64,000 nt of DNA, taken from NCBI GenBank assembly GCA_946894095.1, contig OX335642.1:25369021-25433020 (forward strand), read 5' to 3'. Numbering within the stretch: position 1 is the first letter of the stretch; each line of letters starts with the position of its first letter. A program made the position numbers and the translations under genes. The notes below the pieces were generated by a model. The model saw only the letters and a list, made by a program, of their open reading frames with translations, had not been told where the DNA came from and did not search any database. Shown in pieces: positions 42,821 through 55,400 of this stretch. The stretch is from Incurvaria masculella (lineage: Eukaryota; Arthropoda; Insecta; Lepidoptera; Incurvariidae).

Positions 42821-43316
42821 CTGATAAAGGATGTATGTACCACGTGTATAAACAGTTTAGAAATAGTATATTCATTTTTTTTCTCTGATAATTATATTAG
42901 GACTTGAACCAGGTTTGGCTATGCCAGCCCCATAGTGACTGTCACAATAATGAATTCCTTACTTCGTGGCTGGCCCAGAGCCTCATGGATTAAAAAAAAA
43001 ACTATTGAACAAAACATTAAACCGTTGAAAACTGAAAAGCATGAAATAACTTTTTAGGAATAATTTTAAGTCAGCTTTTTGAGTTGATTGCTTGGCGCCG
43101 CCTCAAAATTAGTTAAATTAGTTAAGGTTTGAGTTTCTAGCCAAAGCTCGAGGAGCATTTACTTCACACTGAACCTTGAAGGTCTGATGATGACCAGAAA
43201 TGCTCGCGAGGTCTTCATGCAGCTCACAGAGCCACTAGTTAGTAGTAGTGGGATAGGCACCCGTCATAATATAGGAACGTGTTTATTAGAAGTATATAAG
43301 TATTTAAGATACTCAC

Positions 43317-43491
43317 CCATTTCAGGAAATATTGTAGGAACCGCAGAACTCTTCAAACGTATATTGACGTAGTCGTTACACCTCGTCGGCACTTTCGGAA
43401 ACCGGTGAACAACTGTGTCCATACCAGTGTTTTTACAGCCTCGCACGGAACAAATGCTCTCATTCGGGCGATTTGGACGCCTCCACTCCAT
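43317..43491 (-). CDS. THAP-like first exon of the P-type transposase gene
   Basis: ATG at 43491 opens 58 codons ending GAAATGG|gtgagt. ICSVRGCKNTGMDTVVHRFP resembles the start of a THAP zinc domain (first two Cys ligands, HRFP), and LKSSAVPTIF resembles its end (AVPxIF). The middle, with the invariant Trp and the C-x2-H ligand pair, is missing, so the domain is about 35 residues short. The phase matches the acceptor at 42820 (G|AA). Rrp41 starts 400 bp away on the opposite strand. Confidence 0.6.
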
Positions 43492-43891
43492 GTTTTTGTG
43501 TTATTTTTCACTTGCTTTTGCTCAGAGTACGCAAATTAAAACACAAAATGGCAGTTGGAAATTAAAATTCAACGATGCCATTGACATAAGACCGTCAATG
43601 ATACCATGCGTAAGAAAAAGGCCTCCCGGTATTTTTCCCTAAATTATTGGACAAATTCGACCAAAATTCCTTAAACATGCGGATGGTTACCGGTATAGCA
43701 ATCATCTCCCCTGTCCCTTACAAATTAGATAAGAGGAAGTGAGAGAAGTCTACTTTCTACTTTTTGTATGGACTTCTGGGACTATGATTGGAATTGGGTT
43801 TGTGTTGTGTGAAAACAGAAAAATTGTTTGGATTGGAATTCAATACAGCTTACAGTACCACATCGTTTATCTTCATAATAGATCAGTCGAT
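43492..43891. promoter_or_regulatory. EXOSC4: Probable bidirectional promoter between the transposase gene and Rrp41
   Basis: The two start codons face away from each other with 400 bp between. The interval contains no repeat I recognise and no TATA box placed convincingly. Rrp41 is a housekeeping gene, so some of its 5' UTR and core promoter must lie here unless there is a further 5' exon. The transposase may be driven by the same region. Confidence 0.4.
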
Positions 43892-46800
43892 ATGCCAAGC
43901 CAAGAGTTACTCTCAAGTCAGGTATTCACAAGTCTTTCCTTGGATTGAGTCTTCTAGTAGGCTTCAACAAAGAAACAAAAAGCTGATCCCATTTGCTTTT
44001 CAGGGCCTCCGGCTAGACGGGCGGCGGCCGAACGAGCTGCGCCGCATCCGGTGCAAACTTGGCGTATTCACGCAGCCCGATGGCAGCGCCTATCTCGAGC
44101 AGGGTAACACGAAAGTGCTTGCCGCTGTCTACGGACCACATCAGGTTCCTGTCTTGTTCTTCAAGCATTCTGTTGTCATGTCCAGTCGCCGACCCGAGAG
44201 ATGAAAGATTTACAGGATCGGTTGGTTCCTATTGGAGAAATGTGGACAGTCAATGAGTGCACTCTCCGCCTGTTGCGCTTTGAGTTGAGGTTCGCTGTAG
44301 GAACTTCTCTAATGTGTCCAAATAATGTTAACCTTTCGTCTGCTTGCTTTTCGCACGCGCAACATACACAAAAATTTGGGCCATTTTCTGTTTTTAAGGT
44401 GGCCCAACCCGCTCATCTCCCCATACAAAAGGGGAAAGAAGATCACGCCCATATTTCTTGTCAGAGATCCAAAATTTTGCTCAAAATAGCTTTATTTGAT
44501 CGAACTAGATGTCTGATGACCATTGGCATTGTAAAATTGTATTTGGTTTCTAAGCTATAAGGTCCGAAAGTTCGAATTTTTCGCGCGTTTTTTACAATAA
44601 CTTTGGAGGTGGATTACGCAATGATAAAGTAAGAACATCTTAAAAAGATTAGTCATCAGACATAGCTTATTTAATGAAGATTTATGATATATTTGGTTTT
44701 TGTTAGATTTTTGACTGCAGCGGTCGTAGTTTACTTTTACCTATAAGTCGTTTTGAAATTAAAATTTTCGTAAATCTTACCAAATCATACACTATGCACA
44801 TCGTCTTTTTTGTGGACATGTTGCATCTTCCTCATCACGGAGCATGTCTTATGCTTTGAAACAGAGAAGGTCCCAGAGCGAAACAGCACGGTTTTGTACC
44901 GTGCCCGCGAATGAGTTAGGACCGCCGGGTTGGGCCACCTTAATACGTCGTCCTGTGGTGTGTTAGGCTAAACGATATTAGCCTAACACACCACATGGGC
45001 CCTAGGTGCCATGCCTGGACCTTCCTTATATTGCTCGGCTACATTGAACTGGATGGAGAACACGGACAATTTTTATTGGCCATCTTTCATTCAATGCGAT
45101 GTTACCAACCTGGGTGGGATTATCCCTACCACGGAATAAGGAAGGAATATACATTAAGTAAGGAAAGGGACCTACAGTTTAACGTGGAATCAGAACCACG
45201 GCCAGCCTCAACGGCTATCACACATACACCCATCCAGAACCCAACCACGCTCAGAGGTGCTTTATTATTTATTTATATATTTTTTATTTATTTATTTATT
45301 ATATTTTATTTATAAAGAGGTGCTTACCCAGCTTATTTAATTGCAAGGCGTCGGACCACTGGGCTACCGAGGCTGACATAATACGCAGTTATATACAGTT
45401 ATACATTAATGGATAGTGTTTTAAATATACTATGTGTTTGAGTAGAAACATTTTTAATTAAGTTACTTCTTAACCCTGCGTTACTCGCGCCCTTATAATT
45501 TACAGTTACGCACATGGACTCCCACTCTGCAACCTATGCCTGTATTTCTTTAGACAATATTCTAAACGTAGAATTGAAATAATAAAAGATAACATTGTAT
45601 TATAAGATAATTTATGAACCTTTATTTTAAACTCGGAATATTTTCATTTTAATGGTTTTATTAGGAACTATAGTTATGACAACAGAAAAATATAAATTCA
45701 TCAGCATTGACCTCCCAGTGACATACAACAACTGACTAAACAAATATTTTTATAATGATGTTCATAAGAAAGAAAAGATATTACTTTTCTCATGCAGACA
45801 ACACATCTCATTAATTTTGATAACACGAGCGTGGGTACTCCGCGCTCTGTAACACGAAAAAAGCGCAGACTCAGACAGCACGCACGACGCAGTCACTGCA
45901 AGAGCTGAGCTAACGCCAGTGCCGCTTGATAACCTTTAAAACAGTAATATTCTGTCTTATAGTTAATTTTTAAAACAACTTGTTTTGATTTTCGTTTTGA
46001 GGAAGTCTGATATGGATCTATTTCTGATTGTGCTAACCTTATTTCCTTATGCGCTAGGATTGTGAAAGTTATATGTAGTCTATTTTCAGGCCTCAAAATC
46101 GAAAATGTCTACTGAAGAGGTGGTTGTTAACTGCCAGTACAGCATGGCAACATTCTCGACAGGTTTGTTATCAAAGAATATTACAATTTATGATATTTTA
46201 TAACTGTAAGCATAGTTTGCAACCAACTGCTAAAAAATTTTAATTTACTCTTAAAGCGCCTTTATAACATAGCGTAAAGTCAAGAATACGCGCGGCGGAA
46301 TCTAGCTAGTGCCATCAAGTCAGCGGGAGGGTACGCACGATTTGCGCGCTCCCGGATATTTCGTGTATTTGATGGCAAGGTAACGACTAGTCTGATTTTG
46401 TAAAATTCAAACAGCAAGGGGAATGTGTACCTCGTTATGGCTGAAAAGTATAAGATTTTTTTTATTTCATTCTAGATAGAAAGATAACAGAAAAAATGGC
46501 TTTGAAATGTAAAAATGGTCCTTTTAGAAATATTTTTTATTTCGACGATTATACAAGTGTTTTGGACAAAATGTGGATGTGTACCTTCCTTCGCGAACGT
46601 ACATTCTATAAGCTCAGTATTTTTTCAATGTTTAACAACCAAAGGCTTTACTGTAATCGACGTTAGAAAAACGTTTATTTATTTTATTAGGTATTTATTT
46701 CCCTTTAAGGGCCTTTATTACTGAAGTGCTGATTATTTTGTACTGGTATTAATTGCAGGATCGTAAGAATGGCCCCTTAATGTACGGATTAAGCTAATCA

Positions 46801-49800
46801 GTACTTGGTGGAAGAGAAACTAACTCTGATTTGGTTTCAGCACTCCGTGCAAGAACTGTACAACCAAAATGTTGCTAAGCTCTTTTGCTCCAAATAAGCT
46901 AAGGAATACCAGGTTAACGTTCGGACCAAACCTCCGTTAACACCCGGTATGTCTGCAGGCTTGCGTAAAAATCGTCCGCGCGGGGACCGCAAGTCGGAGG
47001 AGATGTCACTGCAACTGCGGCAGGCACTGACCGCCGCCATCAAGACAGAGTTGTATCCGCGCTCACAGATCGACGTATACGTCGAAGTTTTGCAGGTGAG
47101 ATGATATCCATTGGTACTATTAATACCCCACCGTCATGATAAAAGCCCAATACCCTGCATTCCCGAATGAATAAGGTGTCATGCCAGGACCTTCCCTTTA
47201 TGAGCACGGCTACATTGAACTGGGTGGAAAACACGGAAAATTTTGTATTGCCGTTTCGATCATATTTTCATCCAATGCAATGGTACCAACCCGGACGGGC
47301 TTAACCGTACCATCTAGTAGGGGAAGGGGGGCCCCCTTCCCTGAACATAGAACAGCTCGAATTCGGGACGTAATGCAAAGTGTTGCATGAGTATTTGAAC
47401 CCTTAACCTCTTGCATGAAGGCAAGTCATTTAGCCCATTCAATCATGTCATTTGGGTGAAACAACAATAAACAAAGGGAAAGTTGTGCTTTGTGACATCA
47501 CTTTGACAAATTTTGTATGGACAAAATAATTTTCAAAGTAATTTTTATTTATTTATAAATTTTAGACAGGCATCATATGCTGATGCATCTAAATCCAATG
47601 ATTATCTTGTTTTATTTAGTTGTTAATTGGTTTTTTGATGGTGGTGCAAAGTGACATCAACGGTTTGGTACACATCTAATCTCATAAAATTGCAACGTAG
47701 AAAGAACAAGGTATAGCTCAAATGGAAAACCTACAGAAATATTAATATTTATAGAGAGTTTTCATTCTTACGCCGACAGCACAAGCAAATGTCTAAAGAG
47801 TGCTTCAACCTTTTTTTCAATAACGTAGAAGATTCAATACAAACTAACATTAAGAGCTTCTGGTCTTACGTTGCCTCACTGAAATCTTCGGATGGATACC
47901 CTGCCTCAATGTCTTTTCAGGGAAACCGATCTGACAGCCCCCAAAATATCTGTAACATGTTTTCCAGCTTTTTTAAGTCTACCTTCGAGCCTACATCTAT
48001 TGATAAAACTTTTAACATCAGCACACTTAATACAGCAAAGGATAGTCCTGGCCCTTCACTTATTTCTTCAATTTACTTCTCAACTTTGGATGTCGAAAGG
48101 GCTCTAACCCATCTTGATATCAAAACTACTTTTGAAACACTATTTTTGAAGAATACTGCATTTACTATCTCACAACCTCTCACAATACTTTTTAACAAAT
48201 GTCTTAGCGAAGGTGTGTTTCCTCAGGAATGGAAAACAGCTTATATTATACATATCCATAAAGAAGATTCCCATGAAAAGGTTGAAAACTATCGTCCCAT
48301 CTCAATTCTTTCGGCCATACCTAAGCTGTTAGAGAGATTGGTGCATGATCAAATATATCCGTTGCTTGCGCCACAAATCTTGGAGCAGCAGCACGGGTTT
48401 ATTAAAGGTCGCTCGACTGCAAGTAATCTTCTCTTACTCTCTAATTTTCTCTTCAAAAATATGGACCGTGGTGTACAAGTAGATGCTGTCTATTGCGATT
48501 TAAAGAAGGCCTTTGATAAAGTGGACCCCCTGATACTGCTAAATATATATTACAATGGCATCAGAGGAAAACTGCTGAGATGGTTCGCTTCATACTTAGC
48601 TGCAAGACAGCAAGCAGTGACCGTTAGAGGCTTTAGCTCTTGTTGGGAAAATGTGACATGGGGGGTCCCACAGGGATCGATTTTACTATTTGTAATTTTT
48701 ATTAACGACGTTATTGACTGCTTTAAATTCTGTAATTTCCTATTATATGCAGATGACATTAAAATATTCGCAAAAATCTATAATGAGTCTGATTGCACTT
48801 TGGTACAAGAAGATTTAATTCGTTTCGAAACATTCTGTAACAATAATAAATTATTTCTCAGCCTTCATAGAATTTCGGATTCCATCACGTTTCACAAGAT
48901 GCAATACACTTTTTTATTTGAGCAACACACGTACCAAAGCGGGAAAAATAGCCCCTATACATAGAATGTCAAAGCTTTATAATGAGAATGCAGCGGTGGT
49001 CGACTGTGATATATTTTTCGACTCGCTGTTTTCGTTCAAGAAAAAAATCAGAAACATCCAATAGTTCTGTTTCATGTATAAAATGTAATGGAGCATACAT
49101 TGTTTTTTTTTGTATGTTGTTTTAGGTCGTCTTCTTTACAGTTATTTATTTTAATTTTAATTTCATATAAATATTCGTACTTTTTCTTATTACAAATAAC
49201 GCCACCTTCAAAATGTATACTTATTCTTGTTTTAGTGAGGGATAGTTTTGAAGAAAGATCTTTATACTTGTTACCTATTATTTATTTGTAACTGTGTTTT
49301 ATTGTCTGCCTTTGTTTTCCTCCAATAATAAAAAAAAATACTACTTTTCGTTAGTACTTTTATTTATGGTACGACTATTTCTATCAGCCGTGTAGCATAC
49401 AAAATGGACAAATAAAAGAAAATACAAGCACCAAATGTCGGCAGGCGGACGGCGGCGCGCACTGCGTGTGCGTGAACGCCGCCGTGCTGGCGCTGGTGGA
49501 CGCGGGCGTGCCGCTGCGCTCGTACGTGTGCGCGTGCAGCGCGTCGGTGGCGTGGCGCGGCGACCAGCCCGAGCCGCTCGTCGACATGGGCCACGTGGAG
49601 GAGGCGTCCGGCGGCACCTGCGTCACCGTCGCCTGCCTGCCCGACACCGGTAACCAGCTAAATGAAAACCTTCGCGCCCCGTGCATCCTTTTTTTCTGTT
49701 ACTCGACGATCTGGCCATTCAGATGGGTTTTGCGTTGTCCTTTTGCATTTGCCCATTCATGCAGCTTCAGTCTGGAATGTGTGACGCTTTCTTTGCCCCT

Positions 49801-51591
49801 AGTTTTGATGCTTTTTTTTATTTGCAACTGAACATGGATGGCTTATACCAAACACTATGTCCTAACACACTATAATCTTCTTTATATTGCTCGGCTAAAT
49901 TGAACTGTATAAAAAGTGCAGACAATTTTCATTGCCGCTCCGACCATCGTCCATTCAATGCGGTGGTACCAACCCGGGGGGCTTAACGCTACCACCAATA
50001 GGGGAAGGGGGGCCTACAGTTTTACATGGATTCCAAACTCTCGAAGCTCGCATTAGTAATGAGCTCTGAAAGGCGCAGAAAACATCCGTTGAAGGTGGAA
50101 AAGTTATCAACCTGCTGGACTGTACAAAATTTCAATTTTGATTGAGAGAGTCGATGGCTGGACCTAGCGAGATGCTCGTAAACAGATGCTGTTTGTGGGG
50201 ACTGGCATGCTCTAATTGGCAGAATATTAGATGGAGGGCATAGTCTTTGCAAAATAAACTGCTATTTGTCATATACGGTTGCATACCGCATGAATTAGAA
50301 ATAATTGTGAATTAATATTCAGTTTAATCTACCTGTCTTTTCCTCCTATCATCAATGGTAAATACTTATTACTAATAATGTTACAAGCAATTAAATGAAA
50401 AAATAATTACCTAAACATGGATCAATGACTCGTCTGTGACAAATTTTTTTGTAAACTTAGCTCCTATTGCAGGAACAGACGTCTGAGTTACTCAGTGTTC
50501 AAACGCGTCACTTTTCGTGGACTCGTCCCTTAGAGTAGGTGGACATTAAAAAAAATACCAAAGAAGTTTCTTGCCAGCTCTTCGCAGGGTTAATAATAAA
50601 ATATGACAAATCAGACTCTAGTGTACTGCTTATGGATTGTGAATAAATAATAAACTTCTTTTTTCCCCGCTTCATTGCATCTAGGTACATGCCTAATGTA
50701 ACACACACCAATTGTTTCACAAAATTTTTAAAGCCCGAAGTGGTAAGTGCCATGTGTCCCTGGCTGTGCCTGTATTGATTGTGCTTGTGATGTGCAGGTA
50801 ACATCGCACTACTAGAAATGTCCCAACGTCTGCACATGGACTACATGGAGTCCGTATTAAGTCGAGCGCTGCAGGGCTGCCGAGACATTGAGGTGATACA
50901 CCATTGTTTATTTATTTATATACTTGACGTACATGCATCAGCTTAAAGCTGATCAGTCATTGGTTGAGTACACTATTTGTTAATTATGTCTTTTCTTATA
51001 TTTAAATAATTGTCTTATAACTTATGTTTCTTTCATAACTGGACATGGATGGCTACCCACCTTCGTGATATTAACCCTACACACCGCATTCCGATAGAAA
51101 TTAGGTGCCATGCCTTGTCATGGTAAGGACCATTAGATCATGGTTACATTGAATTGGATGAAAATCAGAGTTTACTCGCTACATGTGACAGGTACAGGTT
51201 TAAAGTACGTAAGCCTAGGTACTTTTGGGCTATGAGCCTAGAATACCAGATGATTACATGCATCATAAATTAAGCTTGATTACAGCATTTCAAAATATGA
51301 AGTCATACAGGTCGCAGGTCCGAAGCGGCGTTTCCAATTAAATACATTCCAAAAACTGATATTTTCAAGGTGATTTATTATTTTTGAGTACCACTTTGGT
51401 TTCATATATCTTTAGCATTCAAAAACACTATTCGGAATGTGAATTGTATGACCGTATTTCACTTACATACACTAACAGGCTGAGATTTTCAGAAAACTTA
51501 TTTATTTCAGGTGGTGATGGACGCTGCAGTTAGAGAGTACTTGGCCGAAGGATGGATTAAAAACGATAGCATGGTTACGTCAGAAAACTGA
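43892..51591 (+). CDS. EXOSC4: RNA exosome complex subunit Rrp41 (EXOSC4), complete seven-exon gene
   Basis: Coding exons 43892-43921, 44004-44144, 46090-46162, 46959-47095, 49445-49649, 50798-50892 and 51511-51591 sum to 762 nt, 253 residues plus stop; the family is usually near 245. This is an RNase PH-fold subunit of the nine-subunit exosome ring, acting in 3'-5' RNA decay and processing in nucleus and cytoplasm. Family motifs are LRLDGRRPNELRRIRCKLGV, QPDGSAYLEQGNTKVLAAVYGPH, CQYSMATFSTG, YPRSQIDVYVEVLQADGG, NAAVLALVDAGVPL and GNIALLEMSQRLHMDY. All junctions are GT/AG and in phase; the exon 2 donor (CAG|gttcct) is weak. Intron 4 holds a SINE and a truncated LINE, and intron 2 a TTAA-family element and a 5S-type SINE. 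The ATG opens a short exon of ten codons. An AATAAA lies 11 bp after the stop (51602). Confidence 0.93.
44398..44939 (+). mobile_element. TTAA-flanked non-autonomous DNA element, Rrp41 intron 2
   Basis: TTAA at 44394-44397 and 44940-44943 flanks a 542-bp sequence with terminal inverted repeats GGTGGCCCAACCCG / CGGGTTGGGCCACC. The interior has no ORF. TTAA target duplication is the hallmark of piggyBac-type transposition, which is inferred. A related copy lies at 55977-56438, and a partial one ends at 22168. Confidence 0.75.
44946..45377 (-). mobile_element. 5S-type SINE, Rrp41 intron 2
   Basis: This copy is on the minus strand; its head starts at 45377 (GGCTGAC on the plus strand). The 5S-like part is weaker than in the 39985 copy (GTTGGGTTCTGGATGGGTG), and the shared body follows. 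An AT-rich simple repeat (about 45257-45318, TTTAT units) interrupts the head and is flanked on both sides by AGAGGTGCTT. The copy adjoins the TTAA element ending at 44939. Confidence 0.65.
47110..47445 (-). mobile_element. SINE of the same family, Rrp41 intron 4
   Basis: The body is recognisable by CCAGGACCTTCCCTTTATGA, GGCTACATTGAACTGGGTGG and ATGGTACCAACCCGG (plus strand). The head is degenerate but keeps GGGTTCAAATAC. It lies immediately after exon 4 and upstream of the truncated LINE. Confidence 0.55.
47700..49335 (+). pseudogene. 5'-truncated LINE reverse transcriptase in Rrp41 intron 4
   Basis: An open frame at 47789-48964 (391 residues, also open upstream) contains ENYRPISILSAIPKLLERLV, YCDLKKAFDKVDPL, TWGVPQGSIL and LLYADDIKIF, so reverse transcriptase motifs through the catalytic YADD are present. 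After the PQGSIL motif two or three residues are missing (GP lost). The region beyond about 48860 no longer matches the family, and the endonuclease is absent. An A-rich tail ends near 49338. The insertion has the same strand as the host gene. Confidence 0.75.
49829..50075 (-). mobile_element. SINE body fragment, Rrp41 intron 5
   Basis: The plus strand shows ACATGGATGGCTTATACC, TATTGCTCGGCTAAATTGAA and GCGGTGGTACCAACCCG followed by GGGGAAGG...CCTACAG. The head is missing. Confidence 0.5.
51040..51170 (-). mobile_element. SINE tail fragment, Rrp41 intron 6
   Basis: ACTGGACATGGATGGCTACC followed by ATTAGGTGCCATGCCTTG and GGTTACATTGAATTGGATG match the tail and adjacent body, with internal rearrangement. 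Confidence 0.4.
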
Positions 51592-51601
51592 ATATTTTAG
51601 A

Positions 51602-51607
51602 AATAAA
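51602..51607 (+). terminator. EXOSC4: Poly(A) signal candidate for Rrp41
   Basis: AATAAA 11 bp after the stop codon. Another AATAAA lies at 52286. TRMO transcripts come from the other strand and may use TTTATT (AATAAA on the minus strand) at 52208-52213. Confidence 0.4.
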
Positions 51608-52495
51608 AAATGTTATACGTGTTACGTCTGTTTATTTAAAGTTAGTGCAGCAAAAACTTTAATTAGAAAGCACACAACCAGATGGCCTACTCATGGAAAT
51701 GTGAGTCACTTTGTGAGAGCGAGTTTACAAAGCATTCATCAACATACCTAAACATTTGGTAAATAGGATAATAGCTACATGTGTGAAGCCTTGTATAAAT
51801 TCTGAGTGATGATGCTGTTTGGAACTAAAGCTATCAATTGTAGAAACAATGTAAATATACCGAGGTAGCTTTATCAGTTCATTGATTTTGCATTACAGTG
51901 CCAATGGAGAAGAAAACTTAAAATTAGTTATAGGTGTCGCATGAGCAACCTCATCTTAGAAACGTCAAAATTTTTAAAAGTTTTATTCACGAGTTTTTAA
52001 ATGAAAGATGTACTCTATGATGCAGTTAGAATAAGGTTTGGACGATAAGAAGAGCATTTGTTTGTCTTTAATCTAATAGACTAGCACAAAGTTTGAACTG
52101 AAATGTTATAAGTCATGTTATTGTGATATTTTCTTTTCCACGACTTCATTTGATTAGCATAATTTAGAACAATACATTTTCGGTATAATAACGAGGGAAT
52201 TAAGCCATTTTATTGTTGCCATTGTATTTTTTTTTTTTTTTTCTTTTGCAAATGTAGTATTTAATGTCTATGGACTTCTTGTCTGAAATAAATAATAATA
52301 ATAATTATTATTACAATATTGGTAAAAAATATTGGTTGAGTTGATCTTTGATTGGTTTCTCAGATCTTTTTAGGATAGGTCACCTAGACGCCACCTGCCG
52401 TAATAAATAAGCAGTTTTCTTCTCCATTGATATATTTCTCCTAAAAGCAATTCTCGACGAGTGGGAGAAGATCAACAATCTATTCACATCTAAAA

Positions 52496-55400
52496 TTAAG
52501 TCTGCTGCATGTCTTCAGCATTTCTAATGGCTATGACAGTGCAAGTCGACGCTGAATCATCAAAGACACAACTAATTGACACATCCTCCAGGACGCAACT
52601 GTATTCGTGATCTGGATACCTGGTCCTAACATAATGCGACCGCGGGTCTTCCGATAGCAAGCTCTCAAGGTTGGCTTTGAACACATCCGCTCTGTCCCCA
52701 ATCACCTCGTTCAGTCTCGCGATGACGTCTTCGGAGAACCTAACCTCCAAAGGTTGGGAGGGGGGGTTTGTCACCCAACTGGGTACTCTGATCCCGTCAT
52801 GGGTCAGAATATTCGACTGCGGCGGAGTAAACCGTTCCTGTCCGTCTGGAGCGCCTCTCTCCGTAGGCGGTCTCCGTACGCGTGGGGTCCTGTCCAAGTC
52901 GACGCTGGAAGGCGAGCCTGTTGGGGACACGGGAGTTGTGAGCGCACTGCCATGGAGATCGCTGCGCGCAGGCGAGTCGAGATCGTCACCTGAGAAGTTT
53001 GAAGATCGCGATAGGAGGATGGGACTGTCAGTGTCAATTGAGATCGGACGCGTGAGCCGTGGACTGAGCCTGCGAAGGAAGGAACAGAATAGTGTTGGTC
53101 AGTCAGTACTTACAAAACATGTTGCCGGTATTACCCTTCTGGAAATTCTGCTACCAACTGCTAAATTATATGAATTAATATTTGCATTTAAATCCAGAGT
53201 ATATCTATTAATCAGAGTCATTCAATATGTGTTGACTCCGGTCACGGTCAAAGATAAAATATTGTACTACAGCAAAAAAATCTTTAGAGTCTGTCAAGCC
53301 AGTCGTGAATATTGAAGAGAGGAATTTTATCTTGATGGCAACAAAACCAGCTGTCAAAAAATGTCAATGTCAAAAGTGTTAAAAGGTGGTTCTAGGTTAT
53401 GACCGTATCGGTTTCAAATTAAAATGTCCAAATCACCCGAAGTTCTGCCCCAAAATTGGTGCATAGCCAAATCAGAGCAAAATAAAATAAAGTGAAGGAG
53501 CATCGTAAAGCAATTAATGCGAGTATTAACATCATCACGATCACAGCAGGCATTTTGTTTATTTCACAACCACACAATCTAGATACTTCATTCAACTATT
53601 TAATTGACGTATTATTATTTTTGAATTTCTTATTATTGTGCACTGAGTTGGGTTGAAATATCAATGGTGTTGTGACACAGTAATTTTATGCAGTGCATTT
53701 ACTAGTTTGTGCATGCCCGTAAATTTATACCTTTATTTTTGTAGATCAAATAATGCCTTTGAATTAACTTGTATACTGTTAGCAGACGAAGAATTTACTA
53801 AAAAAGGCAACTCAGAAATGTTTCCGTAGCAACAGGATTTTTCCTCACTCTTTTTTTTATTCGTTTTTTTAATAAATTGATTATGGCTCCTATTACAATA
53901 AACATGACTCCTGAACAATATAAAACTTAATTTTTTTTACAAATGTAAATCAAACGTTTTTTTTATTCAAGTATCAAAATAATTGTAGTTTTGATTTCCC
54001 CAATGTTTTCAATGTAACCATTTTTGACTCCCTCATTTTATTGGAGGAATCATGATTGACTCTTAACAGCATATCTTTGTACAGGTGACTTTCAGAAACT
54101 ATGGGATATAGCAAAAAACGTCATGAGGCCGATTTTGATAAAAACTATGACTGCATTATTGGATTTGATTTTACCAAGCACTTCCCCAAACGGCTAAGGA
54201 CGCCCCAAGAGCATTGAACGTCATCCACCAGACTTTCTTTCGACTAACCCGGAGCCGTCGTCCACGCTGAGGGCGGCAACGGAGGGTTCCTCGTCGTCGC
54301 CCTCGGTCGGCGGCCGTCGGAGCCCCGTGGGGTAGTCGTACTGCGGGATGTACGGCTTGATGTCGAGCACGGCCGTGCCACTCAGCATGTCCACTCCGGA
54401 GAACTCTATACGGTTACCTGAGTGATTTGAGAGGATTTAATGGGAAAATAAAATGTTATCATTAATATATTAATATAATACTATTGTTATTTTAGTTTTG
54501 ATATTTGATATTTTGATATTTTAATAATTTTGACAAGTAATACAAACGACCACCATGTACCTGACAGTGTTTTGCTATATGTGTGTAACCTTGTTTTATG
54601 ATTAATATATACAATACAATACAATACAATAGGCTACCAGCTTCAAACTGACTATCACAACACTATTTAGTCTTTCAATATATTTTTTTAAGTTTTATAT
54701 GATTGTTCAGTTTGGTTTTGAAATTATTTACAGAGACAGCGTTGACAACTTCACTGTCTACCCGACTGTTACTCTGTAGGCAAGAAAGTGTCGTGGAGTG
54801 TTCTACTTGGACCAAGTATGATACAGCTTATTTAACCGACTTAAAAAAAAGGAGGTTCTCAATTTGTCGGATTTTTTTTAATGCCTTCTCAGGTTTGTAG
54901 TATTGGCAAGAAAGAAAACATCTTGATGTTCAGAATTTTTAATGTTTCAATTGGATCTCTCCCTGTCATTCTTGTGGAGTGCTCAGGCCAGCTTTTTTTT
55001 TTTTTTATGCGACCTTTTATGGATGGCTAATACCACACAACTACCGTTATGATATTAGCCAAATACACCACATTTCCGAAGGAATTAGGTGCCATGCCAG
55101 GACCTTCCCTTTTATGAGCACGGCTACATTCAACTGGATGGAAAACACGGACAATTTTTCATTGCCGTTTCGACCATCTTTTCATCCAATGCGATGGTAC
55201 TAACCCGGGCGGGCTTAAACCCTACCACCTAGTAGGGGAAGGGGACCTACAGTTTTACATGGATTCCGAACCATGGAGCAGCTCGCATTGGTGACGAAAT
55301 GCACTTATCGAACTCTGAAAGAGAAAGACAGTGGTGCATGTTGGTATTGAACCCGGGCCTCTGGTACTGGCCGCCCAAAACTAGGCTACGAGCCGCTTAT

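Larger units (their letters stand above)
37703..43491 (-). pseudogene. P-element/THAP9-type transposase gene with several frame breaks
   Basis: In order on the minus strand: THAP-like exon 43491-43317, Gln/Pro-rich exon 42820-42707, an exon block about 40920-40381, an exon 39965-39283 and an exon block 38843-37703. Splice phases agree across all of them. P transposases are GTP-dependent cut-and-paste enzymes with an N-terminal THAP DNA-binding domain. The helix-turn-helix part reads LAMYKSSPKGYKFLEKHF. The catalytic part starts KYCSIVIDEISLSCGVHLSP, and the C-terminal part contains LNQDPLENFFGKLRSHNYRN. The frame shifts at about 40788 (eight T), about 40545 (A/T run), about 38043 (T run) and about 37925. 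No terminal inverted repeats were found by eye. It could be a decayed element, or a domesticated gene with homopolymer errors in the assembly. Confidence 0.8.

Noticed and set aside
49364..49686. Minus-strand frames over Rrp41 exon 5
   Set aside because: GC-rich shadow of the plus-strand exon, whose protein is a clear Rrp41 match.
52671..53315. 214-codon plus-strand frame
   Set aside because: Antisense to the last TRMO exon, no domain of its own.
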